Assembly: GCA_012934845.2 (NCBI GenBank) | Contig: WNNJ02000605.1 | Coordinates: forward strand, 19,428 to 83,427 | Direction of reading: 5' to 3' | Source: Pomphorhynchus laevis | Taxonomy: Eukaryota > Acanthocephala > Palaeacanthocephala > Echinorhynchida > Pomphorhynchidae | Length of the DNA: 64,000 bases | In this document: piece by piece, positions 48,361 to 59,001 of the stretch | Layout: the number at the start of each line of letters is the position of its first letter | Position numbering within the stretch: the first letter of the stretch is position 1 | Made by a program: the position numbers and the translations under genes | Notes under the pieces: model-generated | What the model saw: the letters and a program-made list of their open reading frames with translations, nothing else | What the model was told of the DNA's origin: nothing | Database searches by the model: none

Positions 48361-48869
48361 TTCATTTATAGCTTTTTATTTTAATTAAATAAAATTAATA
48401 AATTGTAGATTATATTTAATAAATTAATTATATTAATTTATTAATTATAATTAATAAATTATATTTTTATACATAAATACTACTCATGTGCCTCTTGTAA
48501 AAATAATGGCCCACCCGCATGATTTAATATATATGCGATTTTATATTTTATTCGTTATTTTTCCTTTCTAAAATCAATTAACGAAAGCTTAATTTAAGAG
48601 GTTCTACTGTAATTTAATAAGAAATGAATTGCAAGAACAAATCTAATAAAAACAAGTATAAAAAAGTATATGATCAAAAAGTATAGGTTAACCTATACAA
48701 AAAGTATAGGTTTGCTATTAAAAATTTGACTTTTAATAATAATTTAACTCTCTTCATCTATTAAATATAAAAAGTCCAATATTGAAATATAACAAAATTC
48801 ATTCATCGATAATCCAATGTAAAAAGACTGACAGAACATCATAAATAATTTTTCAATAGAAAAGTTCTC

Positions 48870-49310
48870 AACCCCTGTGGTGCAATATCACCTTAAAAGG
48901 GTGTCTTCTTTTTATTTAGCCTATATCCCACTCTGAGGCGGGATCGGCTACGTAGTATTTAGTCCTCCATTTTATACTATTCAGATTCTGGTCCGGGTTA
49001 AGCCCGGAAGTCTTAAGCGTCGGTTGAAAAGTTCTTTGAGAAATCTGAGCAGTCTGAGAGTTAAAGAAGTCTCGCCGCGTCGATCTCATTGTAAGCCCTG
49101 GATCCATTTAGAAAATTGAAGGACCTTACTATGGATAACAAGTAATATTAATATCCTCCTAATAGGCCTGTCATATGTGCCTGTCATCGGGAGTTGTCTT
49201 CGTTTAGCTCCCCACGCAGCTGATAGGCTGCGGGGAGTTTCCAGGGCATCACAAAAGGGAACGGGCACACCCCCACCTTTATGGGTGTGATAATTTTCAT
49301 TTGGCAACAA
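48870..49310. other. GC-richer block with strong hairpins, unclassified
   Basis: GC-rich island in AT-rich surroundings. It holds a stem of CTCCCC and GCAGC arms with a short loop (about 49209-49238), a CCGGGTTAAGCCCGG palindrome (about 48992-49006) and two overlapping minus-strand open frames (49310-49086 and 49107-48916). Proline-, arginine- and glycine-containing translations do not match a family I know. It may be the structured 5' UTR or ORF1 start of a retrotransposon on the minus strand. Confidence 0.4.
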
Positions 49311-49479
49311 AATGAGCCAAAGACTTACAGTTGCATCACAAATACAATATATTTTAATATTTAAAATTAAAATATTAAATACTAAATATTAAAATATTTA
49401 ATATACTATTTAATATTTTAATTAAATAGTATCCTGAGGATTTTTACTGCCTGGTCAACGTCCAATCGGTTCTTAAATT

Positions 49480-49970
49480 TTTAAATTATTTTTGTCGATA
49501 CGGTATTTTCGGAAAGACTAGTCCACGTTGGAATAACACGTCGACGGATATATCTAATTCGGGTTCGATTAAATCCATTTCTCTTCAACATCTAAGAATG
49601 ACCGACTTATGAAGACTAATCTCTTAGTTCTAAAAAACCTTTAGGGGTGATTACAATCATGAAAAATACTTCATACTGAAAACATATCAATCTTAATGAT
49701 TGCATAATGAATGAAGGGTACATCAACTGTATTTAACTGATTTTCATAAGAACGATGACTAACAGATAGAACTAACTTAGTTGCATTTCCATATACACCT
49801 TCAAAACTATTAAGTTCACCAAGATTATTTGGATACGTTGAAGCAGAGGCGTATAACAGTAAAGTCTTAATTAACTCGCCCGATAGCAGTTTAAAACTAG
49901 GTGAATCAAAGCTAACAAATGAACGGCGGAGTACTCCCACCATTCGATGCACTTTACAACACATGTATTA
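49480..49970 (-). mobile_element. CR1/Jockey-like LINE 3' fragment
   Basis: Minus strand: KVHRMVGVLRRSFVSFDSPS, LIKTLLLYASASTYPNN, NATKLVLSVSHRSYENQLN and VDVPFIHY (RT thumb). In another frame, IRRRVIPTWTSLSENTV follows at about 49540-49495 (C terminus). The adjoining 49310-49480 is AT-rich. Confidence 0.8.
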
Positions 49971-50379
49971 CTAATCATTATAGTGCAACATGCATTGTGA
50001 ATATTGATATAAATTACAAAAATTCCTAAATTTAAGATGCTATTTTATGGAATCAGGCAAACTCATAAATTAAAAATGTGTAGGGAATGCGAGATCTTAT
50101 TATAAATATTCGAACAGTGCGAAGCATATAAATGCTGGGAAGCCCTTGATTAAAATATTTAGATGCATAAAACGCTTTTTTAAACTAAAATGTAATCAGC
50201 TTTTAATAATCATTTATTTATTGATAAATTAATTTTTGATTTTTGGAAATCCAAATTTTTTTGATTTTCGCAAACTATAATGTCCTTCAAACATCAATTA
50301 GTGTCACAAAATTAGAGACGTATCAATTTTGCCTGATTTCATAAACAAACACTGTTAATCTGGGAGATTTGGTATTTTT

Positions 50380-50680
50380 TTTATCAATATTCTGTCTTTG
50401 TGAATCCTCAACGTTACGTGGACACGAGCTTTGTTTGAAGCATCGCTCAAAGCATCGAACAAAGCGCACGACAATGATGGATCGCGTCTGTAAACGATGG
50501 AATGGATTATCACCTGGTGTGATCAACAGCTTTTCTGCAATGCAATTCAAAGAACGCCTGAAGCTTAACCTCGTGAACTCCTGATGTTTTTTCGTTTTTT
50601 TTCTGTTTTTTTTTATTCGATGTGATGCTTCCTTACGACCTTCAGCTTCCGTGGAAGTCGACATATAATAATATTCGTAA
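50380..50680 (+). mobile_element. CR1/Jockey-like LINE, copy 2 (3' end)
   Basis: Matches 21117-21410 at nearly every base: FCLCESSTLRGHELCLKHRS, TMMDRVCKRWNGLSPGVINS, the T-rich run and the GAAGTCGACATATAAT end. It is 5' truncated. 49975-50380 before it is AT-rich without recognisable content. Confidence 0.88.
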
Positions 50681-50929
50681 TACACGATACACATTTAATT
50701 TGAATCAGAAAGCTGCAAATCAAACTTTTTAGTGAAAAAAATCAGGATTCGGTTCAAATAGTAGCATACAAGCTTTAAATGTGCCAGTCGATTAGTGGTT
50801 TTCACTAACTGAATTATCATAAGTTTATCAACCTATAGGTTTAACTTCTATGTGCTGTAAGCTTCTTTAGCGTATAATTATTCGCAAGATAAAGATATTT
50901 TGATGATTATAGTATTATTGATCCCGCTC

Positions 50930-51330
50930 AATATGATTTTCGTAAAGGTCACCTAACGATGTACAATCTAATTACTTCTGATGTGAGAGAAATTGCGGAG
51001 ATTTTTGGTCTTCGTTATTACAAATTATATTGTCCTCAATCCATCCACATCTCCAACAGATTCAGAAAGCATTTACCACCAAGTCTACCCTCTAGGCTTG
51101 TTCTACTCTCTCAGTGAAGTTCTTTCCGGACTTTTACGTTTTAAATGTCAAAATTAATCCGGTCTTAATGGGCTTCGTCAATTACTCTTAATAATCTTGA
51201 TCATGGCATTTACATTTCATTATACAATATATTTTTAGACTCTTTAGCTAATGGAATCGTCCCATATGAGTGGAAGGGTTACTCTACGATGCTAATAATA
51301 GTGACCTTAAAGTCTGTCGAAGTTATGTAG
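50930..51330 (+). mobile_element. LINE RT fragments in scrambled order
   Basis: DPAQYDFRKGHLTMYNLITS at about 50935 is RT-domain sequence. Next come RFRKHLPPSLP at about 51060 (C-terminal style) and ISLYNIFLDSLANGIVPYEW at about 51210 (the pre-RT linker). In a LINE the linker comes first, so this is more than one fragment or a rearranged one. After 51330 nothing is recognised until 51590. Confidence 0.55.
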
Positions 51331-51589
51331 CTACAGGGCCACACTGATGAGACCACCATGTAGTGATGAGTAGCCTAAGGTTGAAACGCTTTATTAGAGG
51401 CTAGGCGTCTGTGGTAGGCGCATTCCGGGTTAAGCTTCCCGACGAAGGTTGTGAAAAAGCATGCAAGTTTATACTTTCCTGATCGTGCTAATTAAAAATT
51501 TGTATTAAAAGTCTTTCTTATATAAAGTCACCAGTAGTTTTCAATTCATATAACCACTATATGTGGATTTACGAATCTTAGAATCTGCG

Positions 51590-52615
51590 CTAGAGCTTTG
51601 CTCATGCTTTGTAGCTAGAGAGCTTTTACTAGTGCATTATGCTTCAGCTGTATACCAGCGTGTTGCTTGTTCAGCAACCTTAGTAAGCTGATATAGGAAG
51701 GAACGATAGCACACATGCTGTCCTGTAAAGCGTAGAGCTTTAAAAAAGATTTATTTTGACGTAGAAATGCGTGTCAGCGCACGCTTACATGACCACAATA
51801 AAACAGAAATGTAAATTATGTGTCGAGAAGGTGTGAACGGAGGAGGTGTTTGAATGTGATAAAGGAGGGAGCGCGGCGGACGTTGAGAGGGAGTTGATTC
51901 CAGGCGAGTGGGGGAGGCGACGAGGAAGGATCGGAGACTATATTTGTTGGAGTAATTAGGAACGTGGAGTAAGACGGTATGGCGGGAACGTAACGATAGC
52001 GAGGTGGGGCGAGTGTCTTCTAAGAAAGGAAGATTGATTGATGAACGATGGGGTCCGACAGCGATGAGACGAAAAGTTACGAGAAGGCGGAGTTTGATAC
52101 GGATGTGGATTGTGGGCCAGGAGAGTTGATCAAGATATTTGGATGTGTGGTCGAAGCGACGGAGACGAAAGATCACTCGAGCGGCGGAGTTGATTATTCG
52201 TTGTAGGTGTAGGATCATTGATTTTGGAGAATTGACGAAAATGCCAAGGCAGTAATCGATTTTAGGGAAAAGAAGCGATGAAAGAAGAGACATACAAGAA
52301 TGGAAGTCGATAAGGGGGCGGATACGGCGGATGTCACGGAAAATTGAGTTAGACGAGCGGACTTTGTCACGGACGAAGGGCTTAAGGGAAATGTGATCAT
52401 CGAAATGGAAGTCTAAGAAAGTGAGATTGTGGACTATGGGGATGATCAATAAGGCAAAAGATACAGTGGGAGGAGATATGTTTGGTTTACGGTGGAGGAT
52501 CTACATTATTTTGGACTTGTCGGGGTTTAGAGCTTTGCTCGAGCTTTGTAGCTTGACATCTTTTGCTTGCGCATTGTGCTTTAGCTTTATACGAGCGTGT
52601 TGCATGTCCAGCAGC
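51590..52615 (+). repeat. Pair of about 95-bp direct repeats flanking copy F
   Basis: 51590-51685 and 52526-52615 share AGAGCTTTGCTC, GCTTTGTAGCT, a GCATTRTGCTT block and AGCGTGTTGC(T/A)TGT-CAGCA in the same order and orientation. Copy F of the L2/CR1-like LINE lies between them. The repeat family is unknown. Confidence 0.6.
51745..52525 (-). mobile_element. L2/CR1-like LINE 3' half, copy F
   Basis: A 232-residue open frame, 52449-51751, covers the RT thumb and C terminus (LDFHFDDHISLKPFVRDKVR, SLLFPKIDYCLGIF, LQRIINSAARVIFRLRRFDH, LRSRHTVLLHVPNYSNKY). The tail hairpin is at 51757-51790. The frame is open because the copy is fairly young; it is not a host gene. Confidence 0.87.
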
Positions 52616-52627
52616 AACAACAATAAT

Positions 52628-53215
52628 AATTTATTTAAAGTGGCAAATGCGTGCTAACTGCACGCTTACAAGTCCACTAACTAAATAACAGCAGTCAGAT
52701 AAATTTCTTAAATTGTTTAAATGAGACCGGATTTGGCGTTTGAAACACGGCATTTGAATGATTCCACAAGAGAAGAACAGCCACAAGGAAGGAGCGGAAG
52801 CCAAAAGAGATAGAGTAGTTTTAGGGCATGTAAAAGAAAGGAATTAGGGGAACGCTAAGAACAGTAATCAGGACGAGAATTGTCCTAAAATGAAGGTTTG
52901 AGAAATTAAGGAGTAGGATAAGTTATGAGGCTAAAAGCAATGAGAAGAAGACGAATTTGAACACGAGAATAAATGGTAGGCAAATCGAGAGAAGCAAGAT
53001 TGTGAGATGTACGATCAAAACAACGAAGGAGAAGTCGGATGGCTGCGTTTACGATGCGTTGTTGTGGAAGAAGAGTGGATATAGGTGAGTTGGAAAATAT
53101 ACTTAGACAGAAATCAAGTCTTGAGAAAAGGAGAGAAGATATGAGTGTCATACAAGAAGGGAAATCGATCAATCTACGAATTTGACGGAGGTTGCGGAGA
53201 ATCAAGGTAGAAAAG
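52628..53215 (-). mobile_element. L2/CR1-like LINE 3' end, copy G
   Basis: Minus strand: STLILRNLRQIRRLIDFPSC, SSLLFSRLDFCLSIFSNSP, LPQQRIVNAAIRLLLRCFDR and YSRVQIRLLLIAFSLIT at 53215-52906. C-terminal sequence in other frames and the tail hairpin at 52640-52671 (the D1/E subtype) follow. Confidence 0.85.
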
Positions 53216-53429
53216 AAGAACCTCTCCAAGAAGAGATCAGCAGACTGGCGAAGATCCCAAGGAATACTGACAATCATCAGTTCCTTCGCTATGATGTTGA
53301 TGAACTGTGATTTGTAATGGTAATTTGTAAATGTGAAGAAACCATAAACAGTATGTATATTTGAAATGGGTTAAATTCCCGCTGTATGTTATGTTTTCGA
53401 AAAAAAGATTAATTTTTTTTAGTCACACA

Positions 53430-53980
53430 AATTAGTGTAAAAACATTTGAATGGTTACCCGCAAATGGGTTCATTTGAAGTAAAAAATTAACCGCAATGG
53501 GTTCAACATTAATTTTGGATCACTGGTCTGTTACGTGCAGAGCGGGCTGCCATCATACACATCGAAACTATCTTCGCCATTGTCTTTCCAATTCGACATC
53601 TCAAGTTGAAAATACAATTGTTGTAATTTTTCTTCGATTTGACGCCTTGAGAGCCGACATATGCTTCGTTATTAAATCAGTTATGAGCTAAAAGCTCCAT
53701 TCGTAGCAATGACTACTGGATAGAAACACGCTATCTCGATATGTGCAATACGTTCACCATATTTTGACCTCTTCCGAGCCTTGTGATAATAGAAAACGGC
53801 TGGACAAGGTTTCCGGGTATAGGATGAGGCAATGTGGCTAAACAATGTTGCTGTCTTCCTACCGCTTGTCGCAATGCTTGCACAAGCATTGGGAGCGTAT
53901 TTTTAGAGTATTTATAGTATCCGAAAAGGTCATGTGAGAACGTTTGGGAAGTTAGCTGTGCTCCCGTGCAGAGCAAAAAG
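53430..53980 (-). mobile_element. Retroelement C-terminal nuclease-like domain with 3' tail, copy 2
   Basis: Minus strand: ARK then RSKYGERIAHIEIACFYP and VVIATNGAF at about 53785-53690, the same block as RSKYIEKITPIKHASYIP in copy 1. Decayed sequence follows, then GAACCCATTTGCGGGTAACC at about 53475-53455, the CCCATTT-n-GGG tail. Finding domain and tail together twice shows they belong to one family. Confidence 0.6.
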
Positions 53981-54004
53981 ATGATATTTTGACAGAAATA
54001 TAAT

Positions 54005-55508
54005 AATATAATAATTTATTTAATGTGGCAAATGCGTGATAGCTGCACGCTTACAAGTCCACTAACAAAAAAAACACAGCATAAGTCATGCATGTTTATT
54101 AATTAATTGTTTAAATGACATCATATTAAGCGTTTGAAGCACGGCATTGATGTTGAATAGCGTATATGAATAGGCAGATGATTCCACGAGAGAGCAGCAT
54201 CCACAACGAAGAAGCAGAAGCCAAAAGAGGTAGAGTAGTTTGGAACATGTAAAATAAGGAAATTACGTGAACGCAAGGAACAGTAAATCAATCTCTCGAC
54301 GCTTCACTACCATCTTCGCAACGTCCCATCTAACTTCTGTCAACCCTCTCCAAACTTCTTGAGTCTCTTGTTCTCAAGAAAGTTAATGCATATTTATTTT
54401 CCTCCAAATTGTTTCCTCTCTTCCAAGCTGATTTTCGCTCTGATCACTCTACTGAAATTGCATGTCTTAAAGTTTATAACGACTTACTTATCTCGCGCGA
54501 CCAAAAATTATGTAGTGTCATAGTTTCTCTTGATCTCTCATCTGCTTTTGACATCGTCGATCACTCGATTCTTCTCCATCGTCTTCGTCATAATTATGGC
54601 TTCTCTTTACCCACTGTAGCTTGGTTTTCTTCATAGCTATCGAACCGTACTTTTCGCGTTTGTTTAAACTCTTCTCTTTCCTATCGTTCTTCCATCCCGT
54701 CCAATGTGTCACAAGGCTCCGTATTAGGCCCTTTGCTTTTCTCTCTTCTTCTCTGTGATTTGTCTTCTATCTATCGTAGATTTAATTTTCATGTTATGCA
54801 ATATGCTGATGACATTCTCATATATTCTCACGCACCTGCTTATCCTATTCATGACCTTAGTGTTTCTGTTTTTAACTATCTTGCCTAAATATTCATCCAT
54901 CTTTCTTTTCGTCTTTCTCTGAATCCTAATAAATCCAAAATAATGTGGATTCTTCCTCGACGGTTCGTCGTAAAACTTCCATCTGTATAATTAAATTCCA
55001 CAATTCTTCCTATCATTGACAATCTCGTTTTCCTAGGCTTCCATTTCGACAACAGACTTTCACTTAAACCTTTTATTAGAGATAAATTACGCTCATCTAC
55101 CTTGATTCTCTGCAACCTCCGTCAAATTCGTAGATTGATCGATTTCCCTTCATGTATGACTATCATCTTCTCTCATTTTCTCAAGACTTGATTATTGATG
55201 GGTCTATTTTCTAACTCACCTAAATCCACTCTTACTTTACAACGCATCATCAACACATCCGTTCGAGTTCTCCTCCGTCTTCGTCGTTTTGATCATACGT
55301 TACACCATCTTGCTTCTTTCGATTTGCCTATCATTTATTGTCATGTCCAAATTCGTCTTCTTATCATTTTTTAGCATTATAACTTTTTATACCCCATCAT
55401 TTCTCAACTTTCCTTTTAGGGAAGTTGAGAAATGATGGGGTATAAAACTTTCTCGTCTTGTTTTAATAATATTTTTTTAATGTAGTAAATGCGTGCCAGC
55501 TACACGCT
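54005..55508. mobile_element. L2/CR1-like LINE with inverted segments, copy H
   Basis: 54017-54285 is antisense 3' end (tail hairpin 54025-54052). At about 54290 the orientation switches to sense, and the pre-RT and RT region follow to about 55405 (QADFRSDHSTEIACLKVYND at 54424, SLDLSSAFDIVDHSILLHRL, MQYADDILIYSHAPAY at about 54793). At 55380-55440 a perfect palindrome of about 28-bp arms turns the sequence back to antisense, ending in another antisense tail (55480-55508). This copy keeps the intact YADD box but has stops in the RT. Confidence 0.8.
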
Positions 55509-55509
55509 A

Positions 55510-56960
55510 TTAAGGAGACTCCTAAAATGATATTTCCAACAACCAAGAATTTCTTCAATATCAGTTAGCATATACCCTCTGTTGTCATAGACAGTTTGAT
55601 GAGTTTTCTGATTTCCAACACGAAGGTTCCTATTCGCTCTCCAGATCTTCGAAGCTGACCTACAATCAAGTTCTAAGTGCTGTCCAAACATCTCATAAGC
55701 CGCCTTCTTAGCTTCAGTAACTGCTCGAGCTGAAGCTCTCTTTGCCCTTCGCTACTTGTCTACAGCTTCAACTGATTTATCTGACAGAGTTGCCTTATAA
55801 GCAAGCTTCTTCTGTTGGACAAAATTTCTAACTGTTTTGTTCTATCAAGTAGTTCAAGTTAACCCTTTGCGACAAGCACCTATAGCTCGAGCCGCCACTT
55901 TTCAAAATTGCTTTGGCAAGCGAGGATTAAAACATCTTCTATTCCTATTCATTCTTCTTCGCCTCTTCTGGCAACTGAGAGAAGTCCTTCTGGATGTAAC
56001 CAGAAAAACGTTCTTTGACAGAAACATTTGCTAGACGCTCCACACCCTCACACAACGTTTGTGTTTACCAGGCTTGTCTAGCATCCGATCCTGCCATCGA
56101 AGCTTACTAACTAAAGGTAATGATCAGTTGATAGCTTAGCACTTCTCTTCACACGAGTGTCTAGAACATAACGTCGAAGATCAGATGAAACGATTACAAA
56201 ATTGATCATTGGTCTTTGATTGAGAGAATCCTGATGCCATGTGCATATATGGATCTCCTTATGTTCAAACATGTTGTTAATTATGGCCAAATTGTTACGA
56301 GAACAAAATTGCAATAATTCAACACCACTCACATTCAGATGGGAGAGTCAGTTCCTCCCCAACATTCCCTTGAAGTGCTACTGTCGCTATCAACATGGGC
56401 ATTGAAGTCACCCAATAGAACGAGTGAATCTCCCACAAGAGTACTATCAAGCGGAGCTTGAAGATCTCCCACGAAGACTGCGTATTCCGAGATAGTGTTG
56501 AGAGCATACGCACACACAACAGTTATCATCTTTCCCTCTTTGACTAAAAGTCTCAGAGACGGTAGCTTTTCGTTTACTGGGTTAAACCTCTCTTCCATGA
56601 ATGACAACCGAAGACTTGTAGGCATTCCTACACTCGACTGCCTTCGCTTTCCGTTGGTAACTTTCGAATTTTTCTAGGTTTAACCTTTATCCAAAAGTTT
56701 AGTTCTAGTTTTATCAGAGTGAAGAAAATTAACTCTGACTATTTCTAGACCGAAGTGAACCATCTCTTCAACTAATTCCTGTTCTTTCCCTGCCAACATG
56801 ATGACATTCCACATTCCTGCATGAAAGCTAGTCCTCTTCGGATGTTGATATCTCTTTCGCTGTCTCCGTACGACTGTCTGGTGTCACGGCACCAGACAAT
56901 GAAAACTCCTCCGGACACTGGTGAGTTGACCATTGTTCTTCGCACTTAATTTATATTTTG
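55510..56960 (-). mobile_element. RTE-like LINE, copy 2
   Basis: Minus strand: endonuclease pieces MITVVCAYALNTISEYAVFV, GDSLVLLGDFNAHVDSDSST, NNMFEHKEIHICTWHQDS and VLDTRVKRSAKLSTDHYLV from about 56540 to 56111. Linker pieces follow down to 55510 that match 12755-12290 of copy 1. RT is absent: the copy stops at the tail of copy H at 55508. Confidence 0.82.
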
Positions 56961-57598
56961 TAATTGTTTGCTAGTCATTTTCATTGTCTTCGTTTGTTTG
57001 TTCGGCTATCTCACGTTCCCGATATCCTTTAATGATCCAACATCGCTACTGTAAGGAAGCAAGTCTCCGGGACTCTCTTCCGCCTTTTCATCCATTGTCT
57101 CATCTGCCGTTGAAGTCATCGGTTGGATCTGAGATAGTCTATAAAAGAACTATCTCTACGGTTGATGCATGTCGGCCAATTATTTAGCCGTGGATTGACG
57201 AATGTCGAAGATACGTTTCATGTGTCGCTCCACGACAAGGCTAATTGGCAATAGGTACCAGCCTAATACTTACTCGACTGGCATTTAGCGGCCCAGATAA
57301 TCCCATGTATTTATATATCGGAACAACCTAAGTATTCGCTTATTCAGGCAACATTGGATCACGTGCAAACACACAAGAGTCACTAATTCTAATAAGTGTG
57401 TACTTTTGCTTAGGTTGATGATTTATGGCTGTTTTACTATCAGTACATTTCGGTATATCATTAAGTTTCTTCGTTTGACATTAGCTAGCGATTCATTGCT
57501 GCAGAATATGCCTACCATAAGCTGGTGTAAAACGTAAGCCTACCATTTTTTAATTCTATCATATTGAGATATACTATACAACTATATTTTGAAAGATG
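56960..57598. other. Intergenic DNA, possibly decayed 5' part of the RTE-like copy
   Basis: Moderate GC and no long frame. The minus strand reads DETMDEKAEESPGDLLPYSS near 57130-57060, which could be the segment before the endonuclease of the neighbouring LINE. I cannot confirm this. Nothing is recognised from 57200 to 57598. Confidence 0.35.
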
Positions 57599-57599
57599 A

Positions 57600-58145
57600 A
57601 TTTTTTGTTGATATAACTGTGCAGTCATTGTTGCATTTAACTCCGCCATGACCGATTCCAAGCCCGTGCTGAGCAAGAAAGATTTTTGGTGATAGACTTA
57701 GTGACAAGTCAGCCGTAAACCTTTCATCAACATTATGAAATGCGAAAGACAATTACGGCCACGTTCTAGACGGACTCCGTAACGAAGCGGACCAAAGCTG
57801 ACGAAAAGTGAGTGATTGTTGCAATTGGAATTTTGAAAAACCATATTTTATTCTGTATGTTGCTTCAGAATATAATCACATTTGTTTTCCTACCAACGCT
57901 GATTGAATTTAAAATCAGAAATGATTTAATTAAATTTGCAAAATGTAAGACGAAAATATTTCATTAAATCTAATTGCCAATAAAAACAGAAGAATCGAGT
58001 TATCGACAGACAGCATTAAAAGGACCAAAACGTGAAATGTAAGTATTGGATCAGTAGTTAATGAGGTTCACCAATACTGAAATGTAGTGCACTGATGTTG
58101 GCTTGTAAATATATTGGATCAAGCAACGTTCAGTATATTATATTC
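57600..58145. mobile_element. Relative of the 7104-7493 TIR element
   Basis: Begins with TTTTGTTGATATAACTGTGC at 57603, very like the 31-bp terminal repeat at 7104. 58017-58140 matches 7313-7430 (TTAAAAGGACCAAAACGTGA; GATGAGGTTCACCAATACTG-like block). The interior from 57640 to 58010 is different and longer. The right terminal repeat is not found, so the copy is truncated or diverged there. Confidence 0.65.
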
Positions 58146-58149
58146 TGCA

Positions 58150-59000
58150 GCGTAAAAAAACAGTGAATAAAATTTCAGAGATGGATTTTAAAAACGTTTT
58201 CTGTAAGGCAATTTTCTTTAAGGAAAAGTTTTCTTATCATTAAAGCAATTCACGAGCAACTTCTGATTGCACATATCGTTCTTAAGCTTAAAAGTTAAAA
58301 ATGTATATAGTCATTAAGGTACTATATTGATTTATATTCCACTACTGTAAAAGTTTATATCATGCCGTAATATGTTCAATGCGCTGTGATGTATGACAGC
58401 GAGTTAGATCAAACCGTCTAAACCAGTACTTACTAATTGGTTTTAAGTTAAAACCTAAATATTGAGATATTAACTTTTATATAATCTATACACGTGTGTA
58501 TTCCTAAATTACAATTTGCCTTCTTCTTATGGATGGTTTTAGATGTTCAGCCAATTAATAAAATTCAACTTTGCATGTTAGCATCAATGAATGTTCCGTA
58601 GATCTTTCTGTGGACTAATCAAGATTCTATTAGTGTAAATAGAATTGCAATTGAATCATTTAATTGAATACTCATCGATCTTCCGTAGACTCTTTCTGTG
58701 ACCTAAGCTTTTGGCATTGCAAAGCATTAAAAATTAAACTAAAGTATTATGCTTAAATAGACTAGATATACCAACACACAAAAATCAAAACAAATTTAGA
58801 TTTATAAATAACCAAAATGTACAAAAATAAAGAAATTTTCAAAAACGACATTGGTTGACAATCAACAAAAATGGAAACTTGATCATATGACAGAGTTTGT
58901 TTGTACACAATAAAAGAGTTTCTAATTCGAAGGAAAAGAATAGGCAAGATAGAAACAAAATAGTCATTTCATGTATAATTGAAATTATGTTAAAGACCAG
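58150..59000. other. 3' flank of p66, no gene recognised
   Basis: AT-rich. It probably contains the 3' UTR and polyadenylation site of p66 (minus strand), but I cannot fix either. A partial duplication of CTTCCGTAGA-TCTTTCTGTG occurs at about 58602 and 58682. Confidence 0.4.
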
Positions 59001-59001
59001 A

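Noticed and set aside
48870-49310. HDV-like or hammerhead ribozyme
   Set aside because: I could pair a single strong stem but not the full set of helices or the conserved core, so I only list the block as unclassified.
51751-52449. 232-residue open frame as a host gene
   Set aside because: Its sequence is the RT thumb and C terminus of the L2/CR1-like LINE and it ends at that family's 3' hairpin.
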